Of a stretch of DNA of 64,000 nt, positions 36,543 to 51,099 are shown in pieces (positions within the stretch are counted from its first letter, which is position 1; each line of letters opens with the position of its first letter). The position numbers and the translations under genes are program-made. This DNA comes from Flaccisagitta enflata (Eukaryota; Chaetognatha; Sagittoidea; Aphragmophora): assembly GCA_965153355.1 (NCBI GenBank), contig OZ231127.1:73966001-74030000 (forward strand), written 5' to 3'. Below the pieces are notes generated by a model that made no database searches, had not been told where the DNA came from, and saw nothing but the letters and a program-made list of their open reading frames with translations.

Positions 36543-36920
36543 AGACACAAGAAAACTCATACTGGTGAAAAGCCATTTAAATGCGATTCATGCCCTTGGG
36601 CTTTCCAAGAAAAATCTGATTTGAAAAGTCACAAAATGACGCATACTGGTGATCGTGAAAGGCCATTTAAATGTGATTTGTGTCCTAGTGCATTCCTGGA
36701 AAAGAAGAACCTGACAAAACACAATAATATCCACACCGGCGAAAAAACATTTAAATGTGACATTTGTCCAAAAGTTTTCTCCCAAAAAAGCAATTTAACA
36801 ACACATATGAAGACCCACAGAAATGAAAAACCCTTTAAATGCGATCTTTGTCCGTCAAGTTACACGGCCAAACACGCTCTTAATACCCACAAGAAAAAAA
36901 CACATCAACGAATTGTCTGA
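36543..36920 (+). pseudogene. Zinc-finger gene, 3' part (four more fingers)
   Basis: The frame runs from RHKKTH, the end of finger nine, through four complete C2H2 fingers (CDSCPWAF, CDLCPSAF, CDICPKVF, CDLCPSSY) to QRIV and a stop. It has no stop or frameshift in 126 codons. It belongs to the ORF at 35080 and is separated from it by the inserted element. One linker is unusual (TGDRERPFKC). An internal ATG at 36621 could start a short protein, but this is more likely an untranslated remnant. Confidence 0.8.
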
Positions 36921-37037
36921 TATGTTATGATATCATACGATTGTAATTGACCGCGCGTTGCAACAGTGTAAACGTTCCATATAAGTTTCTTTCAAATGCG
37001 CAAATGGTAGCGTGTTTTTTAATTTGCTTGCTCGTAC

Positions 37038-37043
37038 AATAAA
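37038..37043 (+). terminator. Polyadenylation signal AATAAA of the zinc-finger gene
   Basis: AATAAA lies about 118 bases after the final stop, in CGTACAATAAAGG, followed by T-rich sequence. Confidence 0.6.
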
Positions 37044-37323
37044 GGTCTTTCGATTGAATTCGGTTCTAGAAACTTCACCACATTAATGAGAACAAATCAG
37101 TACTTTTTTTAGATGCACCCTTTTAACCGGCTGATCACGTTTTCAATGGATACATCAAGAAGCAGCCGCAGCTCAGATAATCAAATTCATTAGTCGCATG
37201 CTTGGTTCCACGATATAGTTTACCTTTAAACCATAAGATTTTAAAAGCAGAACACTTTGTTTCATAAACATTTTATGGGAACATCTGTGAAAAGCGATTC
37301 TGTACCTCGGTCTGTGCGACTTA

Positions 37324-37876
37324 CGGTGGGATTCGTGGAAAAACGGTCTAAACTGGAGGAAGGTGTGTAAATATCTTAATTTTATTTGACAAACTTGATA
37401 TTTCAAATATAAATTATAGAATTGATACTTATAGCTATGGAAACCCAAATCACTTTCTTAAATGGACATAACTGCTAAAATATCAATATTTTCACAAGTC
37501 TGATGAAGGAACATTGCTCAAAATCAAAATTTACAACCATTTCCCCCTGTATGTTCTGTGAACATATTGCTTGTTTAGCCGTTGCCAAGAAGCATCATTC
37601 AGCAGTTGCTTGATGTGATGTCCCCAAGAAGTGACCAAACAAGCAATATTCTTACAAAAGATGCTGTGGAAAGGTGTGGCATATCTAATTCTGAGCAATG
37701 TTCTCTGATCATAACAGACAAATTATTGATTCTAGTAATCATATTTCTAACAAAAAAACTCAGAGACAAAAGCATTAATTAAACAACTTATATTTCAAAT
37801 TTCAAGTTTGTCGAATAAAATTCAGTCACTTCAATACCCTCCTCCAGTTTATGCTGTTTTTCCACGAACCCCACTG
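37324..37876. mobile_element. TA-flanked miniature element (CRGTGGGRTTCG ends)
   Basis: The left end is CGGTGGGATTCGTGGAAAAA and the right end is the inverse of CAGTGGGGTTCGTGGAAAAA, flanked by TA on both sides. Inverted similarity extends about 120 bp inward. A CAGT-type start and TA target are typical of Tc1/mariner. It has no transposase. Its inner TATTGCTTGTTTAGCCGTTG segment recurs near 39918. Confidence 0.82.
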
Positions 37877-38573
37877 TAGCTGTACTTATTGAGATGTGGT
37901 GGATAGACAAAAATGAGCTATTCTATCTCAGTCACAATGTTTTGCATTACCCGGTAGTACGAACATCAATTTTCACATCGCTAAAGATGAAAATTTGTTT
38001 GCAGAAAATGCGATGAAAATTTGATGGATAAAATGCACGAAAACAAAAATATCTTAGGGAGCGAAAACCATCATCCCGGGAAAGAAAATGAGAGAATGAA
38101 TTCTGAGCAGAGGTTAACGCCAAATTTATAATATTTCGGATGAGTTCGTACTGTTTTCATAACGCCAATTTAACTCCTCCGTTATCACCTCCTCATCCTC
38201 CTCATCTTCCTCCTCTACCTCCTTATCCCTCTTCCTCCTAATAATTCGGAGAACATCGTCATTTCTCTCTCATATTTCTAGTTTTTTTTTCTTTTCTTCC
38301 ATTTACACTTTTGTCTCCATTTTTGGGGGATGGAAAAAGAATGGAAGAAAAACCCTTTTGAGCCGTGAGAAAAATTTGGGAAGACGAACAAAAGAATAAA
38401 ACCCCCCAAAAAATTTTAGTTCATAAAAGTTTCTCAAACTTGGAGATTATAACCCGGCCCAAAATTAAAATGAGGAAAAACATTATTGTCTTGAGATGGA
38501 GGTGAAAAAAAAAGACATCTCCATTATGACAAATATGAGATGTGGTTTCACTGACTATCCAGCTTCTAGATTC
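37877..38573. other. Gene-free stretch
   Basis: AT-rich, with a CCTCCTCAT-rich pyrimidine stretch near 38175-38240. No exon recognised. Confidence 0.45.
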
Positions 38574-38575
38574 TG

Positions 38576-38658
<83 letters not shown>

Positions 38659-38707
38659 CTCTCAATTTTTTTCTTTTTTTCTTTCTTTCTTTCTTTTTTC
38701 GTTTCCT

Positions 38708-38774
<67 letters not shown>

Positions 38775-38835
38775 GACTTTCTGACTTTCTGACTTTCTGA
38801 CTTTCTGCTTTATCCTCTTTCTTTCCTTCTTTCTT
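38574..38835. repeat. (CTTT)n array
   Basis: About 260 bp of CTTT with a short interruption near 38660-38705 and GACTTTCT variants at the end. Confidence 0.97.
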
Positions 38836-39299
38836 GCTTTCTTGCTTTTTTTTATTCTTTCTTTCAGGATCTGTTTCATTCCCGTCTTTCTTTCATCTTT
38901 TAAGATTTCTATTGTTTTCGCTTTCTTCCTGTCCTTCCTCCTTCCTTTCTTTCTTCTTCTCCTACTTTTATTTCTCACATTATCGCGCTCTTTGGTGCCA
39001 TACGAAAGGTCCGCTCCACAGAGTGGACTGAACTAGGGCTAGGTTGTCAGATAGTCCACCCCCCTCCTAGAAAAAGGACAGAGTAATAATAGTTTTTAAT
39101 TCTCAATTGAATAAATTCCGTCTTTAATTTAGATTGACAAATCCAAAACTGTTAAGAACAGAGGACAGATAAGTTTTTGATTCACTCTCGAGTATAAACT
39201 TGATGTGCAGTGGTCAATTAGTACGAAGTAAGACATTCCCCCTCATATATCACCTGCCTGTCTGTCTGTCTGTTGGTCACTCTCTATATCGGTTTGATA

Positions 39300-41341
<2,042 letters not shown>

Positions 41342-42009
41342 GGGCAGCGGCCCCGAAGGGGACGAAGTCCTGTAGAACACAGGGGGAATCTGTCCATCCG
41401 TCCGTCCGTCCTTCTCTCAGCCTTCCTTTTGTCAAGGAGGCCCTGTTATTCAAACTCTCTTTGAATAACATGGAGAAATGACAAAAGGCAGTATATGGAC
41501 AAGGGTACCCCTGCTCTTCTTGAGAAGTTTGTTGATTAAGTTGAGGGGGGAGCAGGCCAGGATTTGGGTCTCTGAGGCCAGAATCTGGGTCTCAGAGGCC
41601 AGGGTTTGAGTCTCTGAGGCCAGGATTTGGGTCTCTGAGGCCAGGATTTAGGGCCTTGAGGCCAGATCCTGGGTCTTGGAGGCCAGAATCTGGGTCACAG
41701 AGATCCAGATCTAGATCTCTGAGGCTAGGATCAGGGTTTTAGAGGCCAGAATCTGGGTGTTAGAAACCAGGATCTAGATCTTAGGGGCCGAAATAATAGA
41801 ATTTTGACTAAAATTCTGGTTTTCTAGCCAGATTTTAGCCATTTTGCTTGGATTTGGGCCATTTTGCTTAGATTTTGGGCCATTTTGCTTGAATTTGGGC
41901 CCCAAAGGAGACGAAGCCTGAGAATGGGGCGGGGGGGGGGGACGTACGGACGGACGGACAGATTCCCCCTGTGTTCTACAGGACTTCGTCCCCTTCGGGG
42001 CCGCTGCCC
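41342..42009. mobile_element. Module B2 element
   Basis: Ends GGGCAGCGGCCCCGAAGG and its inverse, each followed inward by GTCCTGTAGAACACAGG and CCGT units. The centre is a decayed minisatellite near GGCCAGGATTTGGGTCTCTG. The 668-bp copy has long, well-matched ends. Confidence 0.82.
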
Positions 42010-42752
42010 AAAAACCATTCGCCTTTCCTTCTTTTTTCTTTTTTGTTTTGTTTCCCTTTCATTCAGGAAGTTCTTAAATGAATAAAGAAAATGGACAGAA
42101 TTGGGCAGAAAAGCACTAGAAAAAGATAATGCTCTCACTCTGTTTTTCATATTTTTCTCCATCTTTTAATCCTCATCAAGTTTAACAATCATCGTTTTTC
42201 CATTTTAGAGCAGCAGGCAGGAACTGCTAAAGATCTTTATGCAGATTAGCTGAAGAGACCATCCATGTTTTCTAGATCTTCATAATAGCCGCTGGCGAAT
42301 GGTCAGGGGCATCAAACAACAAAAAGGAGCTTTTCTTTTGTGATTGACTGACCTACAAATAGACCGACGGAGCAAAAAGTGGCTTCGATAATTGCATGCA
42401 TGTTATTTCAAATCCAATCAAGTTCAATTTTGCATGTGCCTTACCCCAGCCCAACCAGCCCCTGTTCACCTATCTGTGACAAGTATTGTACCCCTTGGGT
42501 ATTCTTTTTGATTAATAGAAGTGTAGTTTGCACAAGCTATCTATGAGTAAAGGGAGCCACAGCAACAAAAAATTGGCATTATCCAATTTTCATCTTATAA
42601 AAAAAATCTTGATTGACGCATCATGACTTTTGTTCAAAATGAATTGCAAACCAGAATTCGTGCCCTAGAGGGAAACATATAAGATTTACAAAAAGCAGAA
42701 AAAAGAAAAGAAATAAAAAAAAAAAATGAAAATGAGCAAAAATTCATAACAA
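42010..42752. other. Gene-free stretch
   Basis: No feature recognised. Confidence 0.45.
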
Positions 42753-43068
42753 CAAGCCCGACCGGGCAAAGATGCGTCCGGGCTGTGTCTCTGCGTGTAT
42801 TGATCATGTGACATATATGGAGACGGATGGACAAACAGACGAGTGAAATGACTATGTAGTAAAGGAGGCTATCAAAACATATTGGTTGATCATTTGTTTC
42901 AGTGTAGGATCTCACCGCGGCCAAAAACAGTCAAGAAATGCGGTTTTTGCACTTGCGTAACGGACATACGGACCGACGGACCGACGGACGGACCGACGGA
43001 CCGACGGACGGACCGACGGACCGACGGACAAACCCTCTTATAGAGATGCGTTCCTGACGGACGCATCT
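42753..43068 (-). mobile_element. Type C Helentron-like element, copy 3
   Basis: Full-length relative of the copy at 20991: hairpin AGATGCGT...ACGCATCT (43068-43044, perfect stem), CTATAAGAGGG, a clean CGGTCCGT array, a body with one 20-bp difference, GATGCGTC inverted near the end, and the stem-loop GCCCGGTCGGGC. Confidence 0.75.
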
Positions 43069-43307
43069 AAAAAGGGTCAAAGAAATGGCGGTGAAAAAAG
43101 GGCGAGGCTTTTAAGGGGTTTTGAATAGGGCTATTCAGTGAATAATGGTATTCACGTCTGAAAAAAGGAAGGGCTTTAAACCCCCCCTGGGAATAAAATT
43201 TTCATTATGAAATGTGCCAAAATTAATAAATGGGAAAAAGAAAAAGAAGTAGATAGATTGGCCAGAAAAAAAGTGTATTGCGTCCTTTTCAAATTAGCGC
43301 CATTTTC

Positions 43308-43325
43308 AGTTGCGGACAAGCGACT
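43308..43325 (+). repeat. Module A hairpin
   Basis: AGTTGCGGACAAGCGACT (one wobble pair) after TTTTC, followed by CTCTAAGAG and CCGTCCGTCC, then a GT array. Confidence 0.75.
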
Positions 43326-43367
43326 CTCTAAGAGTAAGAAATATTTTTCATCTGTCCGTCCGTCCGA

Positions 43368-43369
<2 letters not shown>

Positions 43370-43462
<93 letters not shown>

Positions 43463-43472
43463 TGCGTGCGTG
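43370..43472. repeat. (GT)n then (GTGC)n array
   Basis: About 75 bp of GT followed by 30 bp of GCGT, directly after the module A ACGG tract. Confidence 0.96.
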
Positions 43473-43902
43473 TAGGAGGATCGTACGCTCCTTCCTACCC
43501 GTCCGCCACGGTATTGTAACCCCAGGTTACTTGTTTAAAGTTTCACTGCGACCGAACTTCAATGCTTAGTCGTGACAATTCGGTGATTCTTTTGTCAATC
43601 ATAGAAATATCATAAGAACCCCTTTTAAGGAAACATCAGGAATGTTATTTATTTTCCTTACAGCTGAATTCAGCAGTCTCTTTCTGTCTGTTCATACAGT
43701 TCATGAGATTGCATGTCAAGGGACTGGACAAAATTATGCTCCACTCCAACGGGTTTCAAAAATCTAAGGAAATCCATTTCATAGGACTATAGATTTGTAT
43801 CTTCTCTAGCTAGGCGGAATTCTGTAACTGGCGGCCAATCAGATCGGGAGTCAACGATTGCACTATTCTAAAGTATCGTGAAGACATTAGTTGCAACAGA
43901 TA

Positions 43903-44510
43903 CTACCTAGGAAATAAATATAGCACCAACTTCAACTTAAAATATCTCCGCTTCAAGAAAAGCTAGATACTTTTTTAAAAAAAGAAATTAATCTACATCG
44001 AAAAATCTTCAAGATGAGTGCAATCTGGTATCTGTACCTTTTTTCGTTAAAAAATGACAACAAAAAGAGTAAAAACAGTCATTTTGGAATTTGCAAAATA
44101 ATTGATCAAGTAAGAATGAGGGTAAATTAGAGACACCTTCAAATTAGATTATCTCGGCTTCCAGAAATGCTAGAGAGTTTAAAAAAAAAGCAAATTAATC
44201 TATGTCGAAAAATCTACAAGAAGAGCGCAATCTGGTTGCTGTAGCTTTATCCGTTTAGAAATGACAAGCAAAAAAGTACAAACATATCTTTAAAATTATC
44301 AGTCTACAATTGTCCATCAAAAGCAGTGGAATAACAGTATGATTATAGTAAATAATGGTTTACAAATTGCCTCCCAGTGATGAAATTGGATAATTCAGTT
44401 AAGAAAAAGGTTATATGAAATACAAATACTATCGGCGGAATGTTTCATGTGATATTAGGATGAAAAATTGAACTATCCCTTGGTTGGTGCTATAATTATT
44501 TCCTAGGTAG
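43903..44510. mobile_element. TA-flanked miniature element (CTACCTAGG ends)
   Basis: Ends CTACCTAGGAAATAAATATA and the inverse of CTACCTAGGAAATAATTATA, flanked by TA. Inside are two direct repeats about 200 bp apart (CTCCGCTTCAAGAAAAGCTA at 43947 and its relative at 44151), each with AATTAATCTA, TCGAAAAATCT and GCAATCTGGT. The second continues into CCGTTTAGAAATGACAA. No transposase. Confidence 0.82.
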
Positions 44511-44966
44511 TATGTGAGTCGACCGCGGAGCCCGACATCTGCTTTAGACCTTAACCATGAACTCAGTATAGTATCGAAGACTTTCAATTTTAGGTTTGGG
44601 CCTAAAAGGTCACTTTCAGCGCTGCAGTGACCAAAAAGAGGCGGAAAATTTTACGACTTTCGGCTTTAAAACGTTCGACGAGGGTTATTGTGACATCGGG
44701 ACTCAAAAAGACCCAACCCCGAAAAAAATGTATTTTCGATTTTCATATTTCACCCTCGCACTACAAACCCAGGCTGATCAAGTGTGATACATGCACATGT
44801 ATGAACATCTTTGTAAAACTTTAAGGTAGGAACAGATCGACTTCATCGGGAATTTATGAATATCTAAAACATGATGCTAGAATGTACTTGGATGATTGGA
44901 CAAAAAAAAGATGATTTTAAATAGAACTTCAAATTCAGTTGCTTGAGAACAGGAAGATAAGTCATA

Positions 44967-45021
<55 letters not shown>

Positions 45022-45050
45022 ATCTGATAAAGTTGATTGGCCTGTTTGTT
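44511..45050. other. Gene-free stretch with a CT run
   Basis: A CT run is at 44971-45020. No exon recognised. It borders the inner end of the right arm. Confidence 0.45.
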
Positions 45051-46065
45051 GATTTATATAGATATCTACCGGCCTAATACCTACCTATTTGATCTATCAA
45101 GTTTGAATTTATGTCACAGCCACTACCCAGAATTAGCATTTTGTTTTCCTCTTGTCCACGAACAAATGTAACTAGCCTTGTTATCTTGTTATTGGTGTAT
45201 TTTTTGTCCACCTCATTTCGTTCAAAGCGATCACAGATTGACTAAGAACCTAGACAACAATATCATTGTCATATGTGATTATCCTGCTACCATCACTCAG
45301 TATCAGCAAAATGGGCACACTGTGTGTGGAACCCTAGCTGAATTTTCTCTTCAAAATTGCGCAGTTGGCTAAAAAAAACTCCGAAGAGCCTAAAACCCTG
45401 AAAACCCGAAAAGGCATTGAAAAAGCGAAATCTCATCTCGGAAATGGATGGAGAAAGAAAAATGGCTAAATAGAAGAAGAAAAAAAAAGAGAAGATTGTC
45501 GTTGACAGATGGCTAAATTATTCATAGAAAAATCTGACCCTGCTGTTCAAAAATATATTTTGGGCACGAATAACTTTCAAGTTTGGAGAGAGTTTCAAGG
45601 AAATCAACTTTATATCGCGTTTCAAGGATTTGAGAGAGAGAGAAAACAAATAAGAAACTGAAGAGAAAACAAGGACGGGGTTGCCATAATCGCCTCAGCA
45701 TGGTTTTTTGGCGATTAGTAGAGAGGCATTTGGGCAGGAGCAGAGGCGCAAAAAAAACTCAGTTTATCATTCGGATTATACAAGACCAATAAGCAAAGGA
45801 CAATCTACAGACTTACAGATTCATTCCTAAAAGATAATATTGCGTTATCAGCTACAAAAAACAAGACCGGAGACACGGCTTATAAGAAATAGCTTGCGGG
45901 TGGGCAGGGGCACTAATGCGGGTTACCACTTGTCAGGGGCAGTATGCGACTGGTCTTGGACTGTCATACGGCTGGGCAAGGGCAGTCATGGTTAAAGATA
46001 ACTGTTTCTGTCCAAAATCTCGCGTTACCAACCAACATACCTTCTACGGACTCACCTTCTTATAG

Positions 46066-46084
46066 AGTCGCTTAGCAAGCGACT
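46066..46084 (-). repeat. Module A hairpin, right-arm copy
   Basis: Mirror of the hairpin at 7374 with CTTATAG beside it (46059-46065). Stem unchanged between arms. Confidence 0.8.
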
Positions 46085-46323
46085 AAAAATTGAGTCAGTT
46101 TGTAACCAACTGAAGAAAGTTGGTCTTGCTCTTTAATCATGCATAAAAAGTGAGGAGGATGTGGTGAAGTCAGACACTCAAATGCGCCCATGGATATCAT
46201 CTGCTTCACAGTTAGATACTGAATCTATCACTTGCTTCAGAGCACACACACCTGCACACACAAAAGAAGAGTCGCAGTTGATATTTGATATTAGGCCGAG
46301 ATTTTACAAAGAGAATGCACGGC

Positions 46324-46950
46324 TAGGACTCGCAATAGTTAACTTTAACTAGTTAGTTAACTAGTTAAAATTCTAAAAACCCCTAAAGTTAACTAGTAGA
46401 AATTAACTAGTTAAAACAGTTAAAAATTTCTATGGAAATTTCGGGAAAAATCACTTACTTTCCTCTCAAATGACATGATTTTTGGTAGATTTTTTGGTCA
46501 CAAAAAAATATGTGGACAATTGTAAGCTAGGACTCGCAATAGTTAACTTTAACTAGCTAGTTAACTAGTTAAAATTCTAAAAAACCCCATAGTTAACTAG
46601 TAGAAATTTACTATTTAAAACAGTTAAAAATTTCTATGAAAATTTGGGGAAAAATCACTTACTTTCCCTTCAAATGACATGATTTTTGGTAAATTTTTGG
46701 ATTTTTGGAAAAATGTGGACAATTGTAACACACAAACATAGAAACTCAAAGATTTCTTGCCACAAACAATAGAACAAATATTAAAGTATTGATTTCTGCA
46801 AGAATTGTATCAAAAAAGTTACGGTTTTGCATAAGTCTTGCTTTTTGTTGGGGAAAAACTTTAACTATTTTAGCTAGTTAACTAGGTGTGAATTGTAGTT
46901 AGTTAACTGTTAACTAGTTAATTTGAAAACCTTAACTATTGCGAGTCCTA
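46324..46950. mobile_element. hAT-type miniature element with 8-bp target duplication, right arm only
   Basis: Inverted ends TAGGACTCGCAATAGTTAA (19 bp, perfect) enclose 627 bp flanked by TGCACGGC on both sides (46316-46323 and 46951-46958). The left arm has a single TGCACGGC (reverse strand, 7141-7148), so this is a clean empty site. An 8-bp duplication is diagnostic of the hAT superfamily. The first 204 bp, including the end repeat, is duplicated in tandem (second copy from 46528). The body is full of TTAACTAGTTAAC palindromes. No transposase. Confidence 0.92.
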
Positions 46951-47513
46951 TGCACGGCAACACAAAAAGTTTCAGTGGACTTAAGCATGCTTTTATATTT
47001 AGCTGAATGAAAGTTTGACAAAATTACTACTCAGCAATATCTACAATAAGGACAAGAGCCTTTGGAGCACTAACTGGTGTTTAATCCGGACCCATCACAA
47101 TCCGAATCAAATATAAGCCTCAGCTTTGTTTGTTTCCTTATTAGTTTTCAACTAAAATCAATGGTAAACATTTGTCCTCTCGCACCTTTCCAACACAGGG
47201 TCAAATGCTTATCATTGTATCACTCTTTTTTTCCTGTACCATCCCTCATTCTAGCATCACGGGTTAAACCACATATCATTGTATCACTTGTCCTTCCACA
47301 TCTTATTCTGCTCGCATTGTAGGGTTGAAATCATTTCAGAATTTCCCTTGTGCTTTCATGCCTCAATCCTCAGCCTCGCATCATGAGGTCATATGCATGT
47401 CATTATATCACTGGTCCTTTTGAGCCTCAAAGGGCACATCACACGCATCACAGGATTAACCGCATGTACAGTTGAGCTTCGCTTGAGCGCATGTCAAGAG
47501 ACATCGAAATCAT

Positions 47514-48016
47514 TTGGAAAAAAGTCGAAAAATACCTTCGGCTTTTTGAGACCTAGGGCGGAAATCGATTTTCCCATTTTCTCATGAGTAGTTTGGGAAA
47601 GTTGATCAATTTGAGAGCCAAATGGGACTACGCATGAAATTAATATCTAAGAAAGAACTAAATCTCCTCTTTCAGATGACGCCAAGCAGAATTCTGTGCA
47701 ATTGATAGTTTCAGAGCTATGATTTTTAGAATCTTTTTTTATTTTTTTGCATTTTTCGCATCTTTCCCAAAAATGAGGAATTAAGTTATTGAAGTCCATT
47801 TGAACTTGAAATTGTCCCAGATGATGATTGTGCATTCTGGCAGCAAAGTCTCTCACTCTTTTAGTCGTGGAATCTATAAGAGGCTTTCTCCATCTATCCA
47901 TCAGTCCATCCGTTGGTCTGTTGGTCCATCAGTCTATCCATGGTGATCAAGTTGAAAAGAGGAAAAACAAGCGTTCTCTCTCTGGCTCTCTCTCTCTGTC
48001 TCATTCTCTGTCTGTT

Positions 48017-48065
<49 letters not shown>

Positions 48066-48106
48066 TTACGACTTTTTTCCCACGGCGATTAGCCGCCTTT
48101 ATTGGT
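47514..48106. mobile_element. 593-bp insertion, right arm only
   Basis: The left arm reads straight through this site (about 6601-6606, reverse strand). The insert starts TTGGAAAAAAGTCG and has a GACGCCAAGCAGAATTCTGT segment, also found inverted near 29150. It carries a worn module A block (TTTTAGTCGTGGAATCTATA then AGAGGC) and a CT array (48018-48060). It ends with CGACTTTTTTCCCACGGC and the hairpin GGCGATTAGCCGCC, the inverse of the start of the element at 28490. It belongs to that same family. No clear target duplication. Confidence 0.75.
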
Positions 48107-48741
48107 ACCTTAAAGCGAAGCTGCCTTATTGCCAAAATGTAAATAACTACAAAATCTCCCAGGGTACAATAAGTTCTATGCCGTATGGGCGAGCCGGGTG
48201 CTCAACTGTAATCATCTCAGTCATTCATTCACGTCTACTCCCTCACCTTTGTGGAAGACTGGTTTCAGTGTATCATTTTCCTTCCAATCCTTCACTCCTC
48301 ATCTCTCCTACCTCATTTCTCATCCTTGACTGACAGAGAAAAAACGCGAACGCAGAAATTCTCTCTCAATTGCCGAATTGCAAGTTTTGGAAAAGGAAGA
48401 AGAGCGCGTTCCACAAAATTTGGCCTAAAAAGGCAAAAAAAGAGAAAAAGAGAGAGAGAGAGAAAGAGGGATGGAAAAAGTCAAACTAGCAGCCCGGGCG
48501 AAGTACAGGAGTCGTTAATCCGGGAAACCGTTGCCGAAATTTTTCCTCCTCTTCTTTCCTTGTTTCCCTTTTGTTTCCCCAATAACGTTTTCCTCCTTCC
48601 GCCTCCTCGTGGCCGCCGCCTCTTATTCCTCCTCCTCCTCCTCCTCCTCCTCCTCAATTTCCTGCCTCCTCGCTGCGCCCTCAACCGGGAAAATGAGAGA
48701 GAAAGACATGCCCAAAAATCGCAACTTGTCCCCTATTTTGT

Positions 48742-48744
<3 letters not shown>

Positions 48745-48820
<76 letters not shown>
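48745..48820. repeat. (GA)n, right arm
   Basis: About 75 bp; only about 20 bp at the mirrored left site (5925-5945). Confidence 0.95.
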
Positions 48821-49290
48821 TGAAACCAGGTATGAAAATGAAGGGAACACATGCCACACAGAAGTCTGCTAATTTATTTTCCGTTATTTCTTCCCCCAAA
48901 ATGAAATTTTTTCGGTGTTTTCCTCTCTCTCTCTCTCTCTTTCTCTTTTTCGGGGTGCGCGAGGCTGACGGAAACGAAGGCATGGGCTAGAATCAGCAGC
49001 AGCGGCGTCGTCTGCAACAGCAACAACAGCGGAAATACCACGCAGCGGCGTCATAATTTCAGCAGCAGCAGCAGCACCGGCGTTATCGTCGTCTTCATCA
49101 ACGTCATAATCGTTTCCTTCGTCTTCCTATCCGGCGTCACTTTTCCCCATTGCTGTTGCTGCTGCTGATGCTGTTGCTGTTGCTGTCTCTGTTGTTGTTG
49201 TGGTTGTTGTTGTTGTCAGTGTTGCCGAAAATTTTCGCGCGCGCGATTCCCGTCGCTGTTGAACTTTGTGTCTGCGCCCGGGCGAGTTTG

Positions 49291-49295
<5 letters not shown>

Positions 49296-49362
<67 letters not shown>
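49296..49362. repeat. (GA)n, right arm
   Basis: About 67 bp where the left arm has only CTCTC (5447-5452), a clear array birth or loss between arms. Confidence 0.93.
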
Positions 49363-49364
<2 letters not shown>

Positions 49365-49737
49365 CGTTTATTGACGTACCATAGGGTGGCCCACTTGGAT
49401 CCCGGGAACTGGAAACTGTTGACCAATGAGGCAGCAAGGAAAAGTGTAAGAGACCCACAAACGACGTTATTGGACGAGAGCCTCAAAAGTGACGGATCAG
49501 AGTGCCTGACCTCAAAAGAAGAGGAAAGGAAAGAAACGGAGGAAACGAAAAAGGAAACCCGCGTGACGCCGAAAAAAGGAGAAAACTGTAAGATGGAGGA
49601 AAGAAAAGACAGAGAAAGAGCAAAACGGTCCCTTTTTTTGGGAAGAGGAAAGACCAGAAATTTTGTTTTCGTCCACGGTCTTTTTCTCTTTTCTGGTTGA
49701 CGATGAAAAAGGAAGATGGAAAACCTTTTCTTTGTGT

Positions 49738-49886
<149 letters not shown>

Positions 49887-50399
49887 TAAAAGTTGTCTTT
49901 CTAGTCCTTGCTTGTTTGATAGCTTGATGGTAAAACTCGTCCGTTATTGTCAACCTTTCCAACAAGCAATCAGACTGTACTCTTATTTGTCCTCATATTA
50001 TTTTTGATCCATTCATGTAATTGTATGATCATCCGTCCACACTTTACAATCTTAGCTTAATGACGATATTTTGTGGGCAATAATGGACAAGTAAGTCTAA
50101 AGAGTCCCCTATCGCTGCATTATTCACTGAGCACTAAGTGACTTGGTGTGCAAAAGTAGAAAAAAAAGCACACTTCATACATTGCCATTTTTTTTATACC
50201 TCTCAGAAGAAAAAGATGAAGAAAGTAGAAAACTCAATTACGTTCAAATCAAGGACAACTTTTTAGGTGGAGCGAGAAAATGGGAAAAATTGAAAGACAA
50301 GATCCAAAGATCCATGATTGTCAGAAAAAAAGGAACAAGGGACTGAAGAGAGGTTACCAGTCTAAAAAATGGTATAATTGCATCGTGGAATTGCTATCG

Positions 50400-50573
50400 T
50401 TCTCTTTTTTCTCTGTCTATCTGTCTGTCAGTGTGTCAGTCTGTCTGTGCCTGTGGGTCACTCTGTCCGTCTGTCTGTCTGTCTCTCCGTCTCTCTGTCT
50501 CTCCGCCTCTCCGTCTCTCCGTCTCTCTGTCTCTCTGTCTCTCTGTGTCTCTGTCTGTATGTCTGTCTGTCTC

Positions 50574-50616
<43 letters not shown>
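50400..50616. repeat. GTCT/CTCT compound array, right arm
   Basis: Mirror of the AG/AGAC array at 3368-3735, about 150 bp shorter. Confidence 0.92.
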
Positions 50617-50619
<3 letters not shown>

Positions 50620-50837
50620 TTCAGTGCTCATTCCTTCAAAATGTTGCCACCTTCATCATCATTTGCTTAAACTCATGACCGCCAAAACCTCATCTGGCGT
50701 TTTGTCTCACTTCTTGTTCCCTTCTCTATCTCTCTCTGTCCCTCTCTGTTGCTCTACACTGTCTTCCAAATTCACTATTTTTGTCTCTCTGGCTCTGGCT
50801 CTGGCTCTGGCTCTGGTGAATCAGGACACAGGCACAA

Positions 50838-50968
<131 letters not shown>

Positions 50969-51099
50969 ACCAGCACTTCCGGTTTCCTTCTTTTCTTTCG
51001 ACCAAGGGCGGGTCCCTAAGGCCCAAACCTCCATTTCTTCTTCTCCGCTCCACGAGTAATCATCAAGATTTGCAATTAAAAGATGCAGGACTTTGCATG

